Positions 25,997 to 35,366 of a DNA stretch of 64,000 nt are shown here, one piece after another (the stretch's first letter is position 1; each line of letters begins with the position of its first letter). The notes beneath the pieces were generated by a model. That model was not told the origin of the DNA. It was given only the letters and a program-made list of their open reading frames with translations, and did not search any database. The stretch comes from Burkholderia ambifaria AMMD (GTDB taxonomy: Bacteria; Pseudomonadota; Gammaproteobacteria; Burkholderiales; Burkholderiaceae). The stretch lies in contig NC_008392.1 of NCBI RefSeq assembly GCF_000203915.1, positions 806,001 through 870,000 of the forward strand. Reading direction: 5' to 3'. Made by a program: the position numbers and the translations under genes.

Positions 25997-26404
25997 TCAA
26001 GTCATCATCGATCTGATCGAGACTTGGATGGCGCCGTGTACGTCGGTGATTTGTGCGGCGTTTTTCTTGTGATTGGCTTGGCCGTTCGTCTCGACCGTGA
26101 TCGCTGCTGAGGGGAATGTCATGTCGCATCGAATCGGCGACACGCATTGCATGTCGATGGAGCCCGCATTCCCGAATCGGTCGCATGACGCGAGTTCCGC
26201 GGAAGCGGGCATTACGCCGGTCGTGGCGCGGCCAGGCGGGGTGACATGGAGGGGTATCTGGCGCAGCCGGGAATAGGGCGCGCGTCGGGCGTGGAGCCCG
26301 ATTGCGATTGCGCGAATGCGGCACGTCGTCGCCACGGGTCGGCAATATGCGATGGGGCCGGATGCAGTGTCGACGACCATGAATCGTCTCGGGAGATTTG
26401 ACAT
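25997..26404 (-). CDS. Possible orphan small protein, function unknown
   Basis: This frame of 135 codons has G/C-rich third positions, as expected for real genes here, and a weak GAGATTAAGAG sequence before the ATG; a second ATG lies at 26377. The product (MSNLPRRFMVVDTASG ... ending VSIRSMMT) has no recognised family, signal peptide or membrane segment. It lies upstream of the adhesin gene on the same strand. It could be a genuine small gene or chance coding bias. Confidence 0.3.
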   Translation of the reverse strand: MSNLPRRFMVVDTASGPIAYCRPVATTCRIRAIAIGLHARRAPYSRLRQIPLHVTPPGRATTGVMPASAELASCDRFGNAGSIDMQCVSPIRCDMTFPSAAITVETNGQANHKKNAAQITDVHGAIQVSIRSMMT

Positions 26405-27218
26405 CTCTTAATCTCGATATAGATACGTCACGATTGGCGATATATCGCCGTTACTTTATTAAATGCACGATGCGCTATATGAATCTTTTTTTTGACTGAT
26501 CCAAATTGGAAAAACCACTCAATGTCGCGATGCGATAAGCATGGCTACGTCCCGAGATGATCGAGTCGACTCTCGGCGGCGCGGGCCATGTGACGTGTTC
26601 GTGAAACGTTCTGTCGGTGGTGTTTCTTTGTTATCGCATCGATGGTTTCGTGCTGTATCGAAAATATAAAAATGGTTAATTTAATGAGCCTTGTGATGGC
26701 TAGATGTTAGGAGAGTATCGGGGAATTAAAAAGTGAACATTTGTCACCTGTGGCGTAAGTTTTAAAACTGTGACGACACGGTGATTTTCATCGGCTCGTA
26801 CACGATTGATGAATGCAATCTTGCGCGGAAATAACGCGTGGAAAAGAATGCGGTCGAGTGGTCGACGAGCCCGGATCAATTGCTGATCGTTCGACAACGA
26901 AGGAATCCGAAGAAACCGTGGGAGGAATGCGAGCCGAAGCAGGATGGAGGAATGCCGGACGTATCGATCGACGGGGGAGGGGTCGCTGCCCGACACCGGC
27001 GGCGGCAGGCAGCGTGAACTATGTGGAGCACGACGTCATTCGTATCCGGCAGCGGGTTGCCGGATTTGTCGCTGCAGGATCGTACGCGCGATGCGGCTTG
27101 GGTCAACCGATTCGCTTGCCGGCGAGATGCGGGCGTCGAGCCGTTCGCTCGACCAGAATCGTCGGCGCGCAGGCGACGCGTGTTGCCTGCGACGCCACCA
27201 CCGGCATCCAACTGAAAC
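26405..27218. other. Gene-poor AT-rich stretch with copy D of the dyad motif
   Basis: About 800 bases without a convincing gene. The part from 26405 to 26760 is markedly AT-rich. A short frame at 26700-26996 (minus) and a longer one from 26813 (plus) have no recognisable product or ribosome site. Confidence 0.5.
26733..26747. promoter_or_regulatory. 15-bp dyad motif, copy D
   Basis: GTGAACATTTGTCAC is an inverted repeat (GTGA-N7-TCAC) differing by one base from copy A (GTGAACTTTTGTCAC). It lies in the AT-rich stretch between the response regulator and the adhesin region. Confidence 0.5.
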
Positions 27219-27956
27219 TCACACGCGACTTTCCATCATCACCTCCGGGCTGCAATGCAGCTCGGGTGTCGCCTTGGTCTGATCCAGTCGATAGCCCAAC
27301 GTATAAATCGCGGACAGGCGCAAGCCATTCTCGATGCCGAGCTTCAGCTTTTGCCGGATTCGGTAGATGTGGGTATCGAGCGAACGCGATTCCGTTCCCA
27401 GTTCTCGTCCCCAGGCCGTCGTGGCGAGCTGCTCGCGAGACATGATCTTGCCGATGTTGTTGAACAGGCACGCAACGAGCTGAAATTCCTTCGTCGTCAA
27501 TTCGATCGTGTTGCCGCGCAGCTTCACGGCCCGATGCACGGGGTCGAGCAGATACTCGCCGGCCCGAATCGGCTCGTCCCGCTTCACGTTGCGTGCGACG
27601 CGGCGCAGCAACGCATTGACCCGTGCAGCCAGTTCTTCCGCACGGAACGGTTTGCTCAGGTAGTCGTCGGCGCCGGCTTCCAGCGCTCTGACGACATCGA
27701 GCTCCTGTACGCGGCTGGTCAGGAACAGCACGCCGTATTCGACGTCGGCGCGCGTGCGGATCCAGTTCAGCACTTCGATGCCGGTCAGGCACGGCAAGTG
27801 CCAGTCGAGGACGACCGCGTCGACCGACTCGGAGCGCAGGTAACGCAGCGCCTGCTCTCCATCGACGACGACCTTGATCGTGTGACAGAACGGAGCGAGT
27901 GCGTTCTGCACTTCCTCCGCCTGAACGGGATCGTCCTCCACAACCAAAATGCGCAT
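27219..27956 (-). CDS. OmpR/PhoB-family response regulator
   Basis: The protein has 245 residues. The receiver domain (about 1-120) carries the acidic pair in VVEDDP, phospho-acceptor Asp51 in VVLDWHLP, Thr in FLTSR and Lys in DYLSKPF. The C-terminal winged-helix domain (about 135-230) has LTTKEFQLVACLF and SLDTHIYRIRQKL. The ATG at 27956 has GGGGGC upstream and starts directly with MRILVVEDD. No histidine kinase is adjacent, so it is an orphan. The CHASE2 kinase at 12846-15080 is the nearest candidate partner (inference). Copies of the 15-bp dyad lie upstream (28094-28108) and downstream of the gene, so it might bind that motif and regulate itself (inference). Confidence 0.93.
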   Translation of the reverse strand: MRILVVEDDPVQAEEVQNALAPFCHTIKVVVDGEQALRYLRSESVDAVVLDWHLPCLTGIEVLNWIRTRADVEYGVLFLTSRVQELDVVRALEAGADDYLSKPFRAEELAARVNALLRRVARNVKRDEPIRAGEYLLDPVHRAVKLRGNTIELTTKEFQLVACLFNNIGKIMSREQLATTAWGRELGTESRSLDTHIYRIRQKLKLGIENGLRLSAIYTLGYRLDQTKATPELHCSPEVMMESRV

Positions 27957-28093
27957 TCGTGCCCCCGAATATCGTGGTTGGCCTTCTCGATTTACATGGC
28001 AAAACATGGCTTTACGAGCACGCAAACGTTTGCCTTTTGATGCGTGCGGAACAACCGGTTAGGGAATATAAATCATGGCCAATGAACGCGATT

Positions 28094-28108
28094 GTGACAT
28101 TTTGTGAA
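28094..28108. promoter_or_regulatory. 15-bp dyad motif, copy E (degenerate)
   Basis: GTGACATTTTGTGAA matches GTGAACTTTTGTCAC at 11 of 15 positions. It lies 138 bases upstream of the response regulator start, in an AT-rich promoter region. Confidence 0.35.
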
Positions 28109-28276
28109 TTCGTCGTAAGAATGTCGATGGTGGTAAAAAGCGCCGGAACGCGCGCATTTTTCAGGGAATTCTTACTTGCCCGCGCGACGCTTCGCTATGC
28201 GTAACAACGGTTTCGGGCCAACGCGACACACGGATGTCGCAATCGTGCGAACGTTTCAGGCACGATGCAGCCGTGG

Positions 28277-28306
28277 TTGGAAAACTGTATGAATATACAG
28301 TATAGT
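28277..28306 (+). promoter_or_regulatory. uvrA-type promoter with LexA (SOS) box
   Basis: A -35-like TTGGAA (28277-28282) and a -10-like TATAGT (28301-28306) are separated by 18 bases. The spacer contains CTGTATGAATATACAG (28285-28300), a perfect CTGT-N8-ACAG LexA box. LexA bound here would block the promoter until the SOS response. The site lies about 130 bases upstream of the double-length uvrA start. Confidence 0.85.
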
Positions 28307-28426
28307 ATCCGTCGAACTCGAGCGGCGCGGGCATGACCCGTGCGGCCCGTTCGCCGCGTCTGCGGGCATCCGCCGCAGCGTTCCGGCACCGTGATTCCGG
28401 CTAACTCATTCAGACGGGCAGGCAAA

Positions 28427-31400
28427 TTGTCATCCAGCAATCTGATCCGCATTCGCGGAGCACGTCAGCACAACCTCAAGAACCTCGATCTCGATCTGCG
28501 CACCGGCGAAATGACGGTCGTCACCGGCCCGTCGGGCTCCGGCAAGTCGAGCCTCGTATTCGACACGCTGTACGCGGAAGGCCAGCGGCGCTACGTCGAG
28601 ACCTTCAGCGCGTATGCGCGGCAGTTCCTCGACCGGATGGACCGCCCGCAGGTCGAGCGCGTCGACGGCGTGCCGCCCGCGATCGCGATCGACCAGACCA
28701 ACCCGGTCCGCAGCTCGCGCTCGACGGTCGGCACGATGACCGAGCTCAACGATCACCTGAAGCTGCTGTACGCGCGCGCGGCCGAGCTGTTCGACCGCCA
28801 GACCGCGCGGCAGGTGCGGCATGACACGCCCGAGACGATCTACGCGGAACTCGTCGAGCGCACGCGCGCCGACGATCCGCGCGTCGTCGTCACGTTTCCG
28901 GTGGAGCTGCCGGAAAGCGCGTCCGAGGACGAAGTCGCGCAGTGGCTGTCCGCGAGCGGCTACACGCGCGTGCAGGCGCAGCGCGAAGTCGCGTCGCCCA
29001 CCGGCCCGCGCAAGCTGCTCGACGTGGTGGCCGACCGCTTCCGCGTGCAGCAGGCCGACAAGGTGCGCGTGGTCGAGGCGATCGAGGCGTCGCTCAAGCG
29101 CGGCGGCGGCCGCGTGAACGTCTACGTGCTGGCGCCGGAATCCGACAACGCGCTCGCCGCGACCGCCGAGCCGCAGGTGTGGCGTTTCTCCACCGGGCTG
29201 CACGATCCCGACAGCGACCTGCGCTACGCGGAGCCGCAGGCGGCGCTGTTCTCGTTCAACTCGGCCTACGGCGCATGCGAAACCTGCCGCGGCTTCGGCC
29301 GCGTGATCGGCGTCGATCTCGGCCTCGTGATCCCCGACGCGCGCAAGACGCTGCGCGGCGGCGCGATCAAGCCGATGCAGACGCCCGCGTGGAAGGAATG
29401 CCAGGACGACCTGATGCGCTACGCGGCGAAAGCCGGCATCCCGCGCGACACGCCGTGGTCCGACCTGACGGACGCCGAGCGCGCATGGGTGATCGACGGC
29501 TCGCCGGACTGGAACGGCAAGTGGCAGAGCCAGTGGTACGGCGTCAAACGCTTCTTCGGCTATCTCGAGTCGAAGGCGTACAAGATGCATATCCGCGTGC
29601 TGCTGTCGAAGTACCGCAGCTACACGCCGTGCGACGTGTGCGGCGGCGCGCGCCTGAAGACCGAATCGCTGCAGTGGCGGCTCGGCTCGAAGGCGAACGC
29701 CGACGCGGTGCTCGCGCCCGCCAATCGGTTCCTGCCGCGCGGCGTCGACTGGACGCGCGCGCAGCTCGAGGCGCTGCCGGGCCTGACGGTGCACGACCTG
29801 ATGCTTTTGCCGATCGAGCGCATCCGCCGCTTCTTCGGCGACGTGAGCCTGCCGAGCGCGCTGCTCGACGACGCGCTGAAGCTGCTGCTCGCCGAAGTGC
29901 GCACGCGCCTGAAATACCTGTGCGACGTCGGCCTCGGCTACCTGACGCTCGACCGGCAGAGCCGCACGCTGTCCGGCGGCGAGGTCCAGCGGATCAACCT
30001 GACCACGGCGCTCGGCACGTCGCTCACGAAAACGCTGTTCGTGCTCGACGAGCCGAGCATCGGCCTGCATCCGCGCGACCTCACGCGGATCGTCGAGGCG
30101 ATGCAGCGGCTGCGCGACGCGGGCAATACGCTGGTCGTCGTCGAGCACGATCCGTCGGTGATGCTCGCGGCCGACCGGCTGATCGACATGGGCCCGGGGC
30201 CCGGCGAGCGCGGCGGCACGATCGTCTACGACGGCACGCCGGGCGACATCCGTTCCGCGCACACGCTGACGGGCGAGTATCTCGGCGGCCGCAAGCACGT
30301 CGCGCATGCGTCGAACTGGGCGCGCCGTCCGGTGGACGCGAACACGCCGCGCATCGTGCTCGCAGGCGCGACCGAGCACAATCTGCGCGACGTGACGGTC
30401 GAGATTCCACTGCAGCGGCTCGTGTGCGTGACGGGCGTATCGGGTTCCGGCAAGTCGACGCTGCTGCAGGACGTGCTCTATCCGGCGATGGCGCGCCACC
30501 ACGGCAAGGCGACCGAGTCGCCGGGCGCGTTCCGCGAGTTGACGGGCGCCGACCAGGTCGGCGACGTCGTGTTCGTCGATCAGTCGCCGATCGGCAAGAC
30601 CACGCGGTCGAACCCGGCCAGCTATGTCGGCGCGTTCGACGAGATCCGCAAGCTGTTCGCGAAGGCGCCGCTCGCGCTGCAACGCGGCTACGGCGCCGGC
30701 ACGTTCAGCTTCAACTCGGGCGACGGCCGTTGCCCGACCTGCGGCGGCTCGGGCTTCGAGCACATCGAGATGCAGTTCCTGAGCGACGTCTACCTGCGTT
30801 GTCCGGACTGCGACGGCAGCCGCTACCGCGCCGAGATTCTCGAAGTGCGCATCGAACGCGACGGCCGTGCGCTGAACATCGCCGACGTGCTCGACCTGAC
30901 CGTCAGCGAGGCAACTGCGTTCTTTGCGACCGACGCCGAGGTGCTGCGCGTGCTGCAGCCGATCGTCGACGTCGGTCTCGAATACGTGAAGCTCGGCCAG
31001 CCGGTGCCGACGTTGTCCGGCGGCGAAGCGCAGCGGCTGAAGCTGGCCGGCTTCCTCGCCGAATCGGCGGCGGCCGCTGGCGGGCGCCGCGTCGCCAGCG
31101 AGGAGGCGCGCGTCGCGCGGGCGAAGCTGTTCATGTTCGACGAGCCGACCACCGGGCTGCACTTCGACGACATCGCGAAGCTGATGCAGGCGTTCGGCAA
31201 GCTGCTCGCGGCCGGCCATTCGCTGATCGTGATCGAGCACAACCTCGACGTGATCCGCGCGGCCGACTGGCTGATCGATCTCGGCCCGGAAGGCGGCGAC
31301 GGCGGCGGCCGCGTGCTGTGCGCGGGTACGCCCGACGACGTGAAGGCCTGCGCGGAATCGCATACCGGCGTCGCGCTGCTGCAGTACGACCGCGCGATGG

Positions 31401-34330
31401 ACGGCGAAACGGCGCTGGCCGACGAAGGCGTGCCGCTGCAGGCCGTGCTGAACGCCGCACGCGAGCGGCGCGCGATCGAGGGTGAAGACGTCGTGCGGAT
31501 CGTCAACGCACGCGAGCACAACCTGAAGGCGCTCGACGTCGATATCCCGCACGGCAAGTTCAACGTGATCACCGGCGTGTCGGGTTCCGGCAAGTCGACG
31601 CTCGCGTTCGACATCCTGTTCCACGAAGGCCAGCGCCGCTACCTCGAATCGCTGAACGCGTATGCGCGCTCGATCGTGCAGCCGGCCGGGCGGCCGGAAG
31701 TCGACGCGGTGTACGGCATTCCGCCGACGGTGGCGATCGAGCAGCGCCTGTCGCGCGGCGGCCGCAAGAGCACGGTCGCGACCACGTCCGAAGTCTGGCA
31801 CTTCCTGCGGCTGCTGTATGTGAAGCTCGGCCTCCAGCATTGCATCCACGACGGCACGCCGGTCACGTCGCAAACCGTCGAGTCGATCGCCGCGCAGCTG
31901 CTGCGCGACCATCGCGGCGAGCACGTCGGGCTGCTCGCGCCGCTCGTCGTCAATCGCAAGGGCGTGTATACCGATCTCGCGAAGTGGGCGAAGGCGCGCG
32001 GCAGCACGCATCTGCGCGTGGACGGCGAGTTCGTGCCGGTCGATCCGTGGCCGAAGCTCGATCGCTTCCGCGAGCACACGATCGAGCTGCCGGTGGCCGA
32101 TATCGTCGTGTCGCCGGACGACGAAGCCGGATTGCGGCGGGTGCTCGACGAGACGCTCGAGCTCGGCAAGGGCGTGATGCACCTGCTCGCGCCGCTCGAC
32201 GGGCTGCACCACGCGGTGCAGAACGGTCATTCGACCGCGCGCGTCGGCGAGGTCAAGGTGCTGTCGGTCAAGCGTGCGTGCCCGGTGTGCGGCACGAGCT
32301 ATCCGGAACTCGATCCTCGGATGTTCTCGTACAACAGCAAGCATGGCTGGTGCACGACCTGCGTTGGCACGGGCGTCACGCTCACGCGCGAACAGCGCGC
32401 GGCGTACGACGACACCGTGCGCGCCGGGGACGATCGCGGCCGCGAGCAGACGCTGCCGTCGGACGAGCAGGAACCGGAAGGCGTCGGCAACGAGCCGTGC
32501 CCGGATTGCGGCGGCACGCGCCTGAACCCGTCCGCACGCGCGGTCACGTTCGACGCGCATCCGATCGTCGAGGTCGCGCAGTGGACGGTGTCCGATACGC
32601 GCCGCTGGATCGACGCGCTGGAACTGACCGGCCGCGACGCGCAGATCGCGCGCGACATCGTCAGCGAGATCGGCAGCCGCCTCGCGTTTCTCGAAGAGGT
32701 CGGGCTCGGCTACCTGAGCCTCGATCGCGCGGCGCCGAGCCTGTCGGGCGGCGAAGCGCAGCGCATCCGGCTCGCCGCGCAGCTCGGCAGCAACCTGCAG
32801 GGCGTGTGCTACGTGCTCGACGAGCCGACGATCGGCCTGCATCCGCGCGACAACCGAATCCTGCTGGACGCGCTGCGCAAGCTCGGCGACAAGGGCAACA
32901 CGCTCGTCGTCGTCGAGCATGACGAGGACACGATTCGCCGCGCCGATCACATCATCGACGTCGGCCCGGGCGCCGGCAAGCGCGGCGGCACGTTGGTCGC
33001 CGAGGGCGCGGTCGCCGATCTGGCCGCGCAGCCGGATTCGGTGACGGGGCGCCTGCTCGCGCAGCCGATGACGCATCCGCTCCAACCGCGCCGCGCGGTG
33101 AGCCTGGCGGGCAAGAAGGGCGCGCCGGCGGTGCCGGAGGCCTGGCTGACCGTGCACGGCGCGACGCTGCACAACTTGCGCGACGTCACCGTCGGCATTC
33201 CGCTCGCGCGGCTCGTCGCCGTGACGGGCGTGAGCGGCTCGGGCAAGTCGACGCTCGCGCGCGACGTGCTGATGACGAACCTGCTCGACGCGGTTGGCCG
33301 CTCGGTGCTGTCGTCGCCGGCCACGCGGCGCGCGCGCAAGGCCGCGCAGCAGGACGCGCCGGCCGCCAACCGCCGCTCGAGCGTGCTCGCGCGCAGCGCG
33401 CCGCGGCCGTCGCTGAACGTCACGCATGCGTGGCAGGGCTGCGCGTCGCTGAGCGGCTGGGAGCGGATCGACCGCGTGCTCGAGGTCGACCAGACGCCGA
33501 TCGGCAAGACGCCGCGCTCGTGTCCGGCCACCTACATCGGCGTGTGGGACACGATCCGCAAGCTGTTCGCCGATACGCTGGAAGCGCGTGCGCGCGGCTA
33601 CACGGCGTCGCGTTTCTCGTTCAACACCGGCGACGGGCGCTGTCCGGCCTGCGAAGGGCAGGGCGTGCGCACGATCGGGATGAGCTTCCTGCCCGACGTG
33701 AAGGTGCCGTGCGACGTGTGCCACGGGCAGCGCTTCAATCCGGAGACGCTCGCGGTCACGTGGCGCGGCCGGAACATCGGCGACGTGCTGACGATGGAGA
33801 TCGACGAAGCGGTGGAGTTCTTTGCACCGATTTCGAACATCGCGCATCCGCTGCAGCTGATGAAGGACGTCGGCCTCGGCTATCTGACGCTCGGCCAGCC
33901 GTCGCCGACATTGTCGGGCGGCGAGGCGCAGCGCATCAAGCTCGTCACCGAGCTCACGAAGGTGCGCGACGACATCACGCGACGCGGCCAGAAGGCGCCG
34001 CACACGCTGTACGTGCTCGACGAGCCGACGGTCGGCCTGCATATGGCCGACGTCGCGAAGCTGATCCGCGTGCTGCACCGGCTGGTCGACGGCGGGCATA
34101 GCGTCGTCGTGATCGAGCACGATCTCGACGTGATCGCGGAAGCCGACTGGGTCATCGATCTCGGTCCGGAAGGCGGCGTGGGCGGTGGCACGATCGTCGC
34201 GGCGGCGCCGCCGGAAGGGCTCGTGCAGGTGAGCGCGAGCCATACCGGGCAAGCGTTGAAGCCCGTGCTGGCGCGAACGGCCGCGGATGGCGGTGAAGCC
34301 GAGCGGCAGGACGAGGCGCGGGTCGGTTAA
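28427..34330 (+). CDS. uvrA: Double-length UvrA (excinuclease ABC subunit A, four ATPase units)
   Basis: The protein has about 1967 residues, against about 940 for normal UvrA. It contains two complete UvrA-like halves in tandem. Walker A motifs start near residues 34 (GPSGSGKSS), 670, 1050 and 1601 (each GVSGSGKST). Each unit has an LSGGE signature and a DEPS/DEPT Walker B with GLH. Zinc-finger CxxC pairs are present in both halves (for example Cys284, CDVCGG near 400, CPTCGG at 769, CPACEG near 1740). UvrA dimers recognise bulky DNA lesions; here one chain could form the pseudo-dimer. A TTG start at 28427 is chosen because it opens the conserved N-terminus (SSSNLIRIRGARQHN) after GGGCAGG; a GTG at 28391 is the alternative. 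Expression is probably SOS-controlled. It is likely a second UvrA besides the housekeeping copy (inference). Confidence 0.93.
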   Translation: MSSSNLIRIRGARQHNLKNLDLDLRTGEMTVVTGPSGSGKSSLVFDTLYAEGQRRYVETFSAYARQFLDRMDRPQVERVDGVPPAIAIDQTNPVRSSRSTVGTMTELNDHLKLLYARAAELFDRQTARQVRHDTPETIYAELVERTRADDPRVVVTFPVELPESASEDEVAQWLSASGYTRVQAQREVASPTGPRKLLDVVADRFRVQQADKVRVVEAIEASLKRGGGRVNVYVLAPESDNALAATAEPQVWRFSTGLHDPDSDLRYAEPQAALFSFNSAYGACETCRGFGRVIGVDLGLVIPDARKTLRGGAIKPMQTPAWKECQDDLMRYAAKAGIPRDTPWSDLTDAERAWVIDGSPDWNGKWQSQWYGVKRFFGYLESKAYKMHIRVLLSKYRSYTPCDVCGGARLKTESLQWRLGSKANADAVLAPANRFLPRGVDWTRAQLEALPGLTVHDLMLLPIERIRRFFGDVSLPSALLDDALKLLLAEVRTRLKYLCDVGLGYLTLDRQSRTLSGGEVQRINLTTALGTSLTKTLFVLDEPSIGLHPRDLTRIVEAMQRLRDAGNTLVVVEHDPSVMLAADRLIDMGPGPGERGGTIVYDGTPGDIRSAHTLTGEYLGGRKHVAHASNWARRPVDANTPRIVLAGATEHNLRDVTVEIPLQRLVCVTGVSGSGKSTLLQDVLYPAMARHHGKATESPGAFRELTGADQVGDVVFVDQSPIGKTTRSNPASYVGAFDEIRKLFAKAPLALQRGYGAGTFSFNSGDGRCPTCGGSGFEHIEMQFLSDVYLRCPDCDGSRYRAEILEVRIERDGRALNIADVLDLTVSEATAFFATDAEVLRVLQPIVDVGLEYVKLGQPVPTLSGGEAQRLKLAGFLAESAAAAGGRRVASEEARVARAKLFMFDEPTTGLHFDDIAKLMQAFGKLLAAGHSLIVIEHNLDVIRAADWLIDLGPEGGDGGGRVLCAGTPDDVKACAESHTGVALLQYDRAMDGETALADEGVPLQAVLNAARERRAIEGEDVVRIVNAREHNLKALDVDIPHGKFNVITGVSGSGKSTLAFDILFHEGQRRYLESLNAYARSIVQPAGRPEVDAVYGIPPTVAIEQRLSRGGRKSTVATTSEVWHFLRLLYVKLGLQHCIHDGTPVTSQTVESIAAQLLRDHRGEHVGLLAPLVVNRKGVYTDLAKWAKARGSTHLRVDGEFVPVDPWPKLDRFREHTIELPVADIVVSPDDEAGLRRVLDETLELGKGVMHLLAPLDGLHHAVQNGHSTARVGEVKVLSVKRACPVCGTSYPELDPRMFSYNSKHGWCTTCVGTGVTLTREQRAAYDDTVRAGDDRGREQTLPSDEQEPEGVGNEPCPDCGGTRLNPSARAVTFDAHPIVEVAQWTVSDTRRWIDALELTGRDAQIARDIVSEIGSRLAFLEEVGLGYLSLDRAAPSLSGGEAQRIRLAAQLGSNLQGVCYVLDEPTIGLHPRDNRILLDALRKLGDKGNTLVVVEHDEDTIRRADHIIDVGPGAGKRGGTLVAEGAVADLAAQPDSVTGRLLAQPMTHPLQPRRAVSLAGKKGAPAVPEAWLTVHGATLHNLRDVTVGIPLARLVAVTGVSGSGKSTLARDVLMTNLLDAVGRSVLSSPATRRARKAAQQDAPAANRRSSVLARSAPRPSLNVTHAWQGCASLSGWERIDRVLEVDQTPIGKTPRSCPATYIGVWDTIRKLFADTLEARARGYTASRFSFNTGDGRCPACEGQGVRTIGMSFLPDVKVPCDVCHGQRFNPETLAVTWRGRNIGDVLTMEIDEAVEFFAPISNIAHPLQLMKDVGLGYLTLGQPSPTLSGGEAQRIKLVTELTKVRDDITRRGQKAPHTLYVLDEPTVGLHMADVAKLIRVLHRLVDGGHSVVVIEHDLDVIAEADWVIDLGPEGGVGGGTIVAAAPPEGLVQVSASHTGQALKPVLARTAADGGEAERQDEARVG

Positions 34331-34350
34331 GCGCGGTGCTTGCGGCGAGC

Positions 34351-34380
34351 GGCCCCGGTGTCTGGAAAGACACCGGGGCC
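34351..34380 (+). terminator. Strong hairpin after uvrA
   Basis: A perfect 13-bp stem (GGCCCCGGTGTCT, loop GGAA) is followed by the T-containing GTTGTCATTT. It lies 20 bases after the uvrA stop and faces the 3' end of the convergent solute-binding gene. Confidence 0.75.
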
Positions 34381-34410
34381 GTTGTCATTTCGACATTCGA
34401 GCCGCCGCAC

Positions 34411-35352
34411 TTATTCGCTTTTGATGCCGATCGCGTCGATGATGGTCTTCAATTGCTGGCTCATCGGCAGGTTCAGACTCACGCCCGACGGAAGCGGCCG
34501 CAGGAACCAGCGCTTGTACTGACGCGTGATCTCGCCGTCGACGGCCAGTTCCTCGAACGTGCTCTTCACGACCTGCGCGAGCTGCGGATCGTCCTTGCGG
34601 AACATGATGCCGTACGGGTCGTATGACAGGTAATCGCCCACCACGTCGTACTGGCCGCCCTTGCCCGCATTCTCGGCGATCAGGCCGTACAGCAGCACGT
34701 CGTCCGTCGCGAACGCATCGGCGCGGCCGCTCGCAACGAGCGCGAAGCCCTGCGCATGATCCGGCACCACCTGCAACTGGATGCCGAGCTTGAACCGCGC
34801 GTCCAGGTCGCGCAGCGCCTTCTCGTTGGTCGTGCCGGCCGTCACCGCGACCTTCTTGGCCGCGAGATCGCGGAACGAGCGGATCGGCGAGCCTCGCTTC
34901 ACCATCACCTTCGTGCCGGCCACGAAGATGATCGGCGAGAACGCCACGCGCTGCTGGCGCTCCAGGTTGCTCGTCGTCGAGCCGCACTCCAGATCGACGT
35001 TGCCGCTGACCACCGCATCGATGCGGTTGTCGGACGTGACCGGCACCCAGCGGATCGTCAGGCTCTTGTTGACCGCATCCTCGATCGACGACACGAGCGC
35101 CTTGCACAGTTCGATCGAATAGCCGATCGGCTGGTTGCGCGCATTCAGGTACGAGAACGGTATCGACGCGTCGCGATAGCCGAGCGCGATCGTGCCGCTG
35201 CTGCGCACCTTCGCGAGCGTGCCGGTCAGTTGGGCCGGCGCGAGCGGCTCGACGCGCGGCGGCGGGGCGGGCGCATCGTCCGCGCGCGCGGTTGCGCCCG
35301 CGGCAAGCAGGCCTGCGAGCGCGAGCGCGCGCCAGAATCGCTGCATCTTCAT
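34411..35352 (-). CDS. GltI-like glutamate/aspartate-type periplasmic solute-binding protein
   Basis: This 313-residue protein has a signal peptide (MKMQRFWRALALAGLLAAGATARA) and the family 3 solute-binding fold: GTIALGYRDASIPFSYLN, IGYSIELCKAL, VDLECGSTTS, VAVTAGTTNEKAL and the later DDVLLYGLI. The Arg, Thr and Asp positions typical of acidic amino-acid binders are present. GGAGG precedes the ATG at 35352. It starts 14 bases after a symporter gene and has no ABC permease or ATPase genes beside it. It may deliver substrate to an ABC transporter encoded elsewhere, or work with the symporter (inference). Confidence 0.92.
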   Translation of the reverse strand: MKMQRFWRALALAGLLAAGATARADDAPAPPPRVEPLAPAQLTGTLAKVRSSGTIALGYRDASIPFSYLNARNQPIGYSIELCKALVSSIEDAVNKSLTIRWVPVTSDNRIDAVVSGNVDLECGSTTSNLERQQRVAFSPIIFVAGTKVMVKRGSPIRSFRDLAAKKVAVTAGTTNEKALRDLDARFKLGIQLQVVPDHAQGFALVASGRADAFATDDVLLYGLIAENAGKGGQYDVVGDYLSYDPYGIMFRKDDPQLAQVVKSTFEELAVDGEITRQYKRWFLRPLPSGVSLNLPMSQQLKTIIDAIGIKSE

Positions 35353-35366
35353 CGCCGGGCCTCCGT

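Noticed and set aside
26813..27445. A 210-codon plus-strand frame overlapping the response regulator
   Set aside because: Low-complexity Arg/Gly-rich product antisense to a clear gene; no ribosome site.
28430..34252. A very long open frame antisense to uvrA
   Set aside because: Arg/Ala/His-rich shadow frame typical of high-GC coding DNA; the UvrA domains lie on the plus strand.
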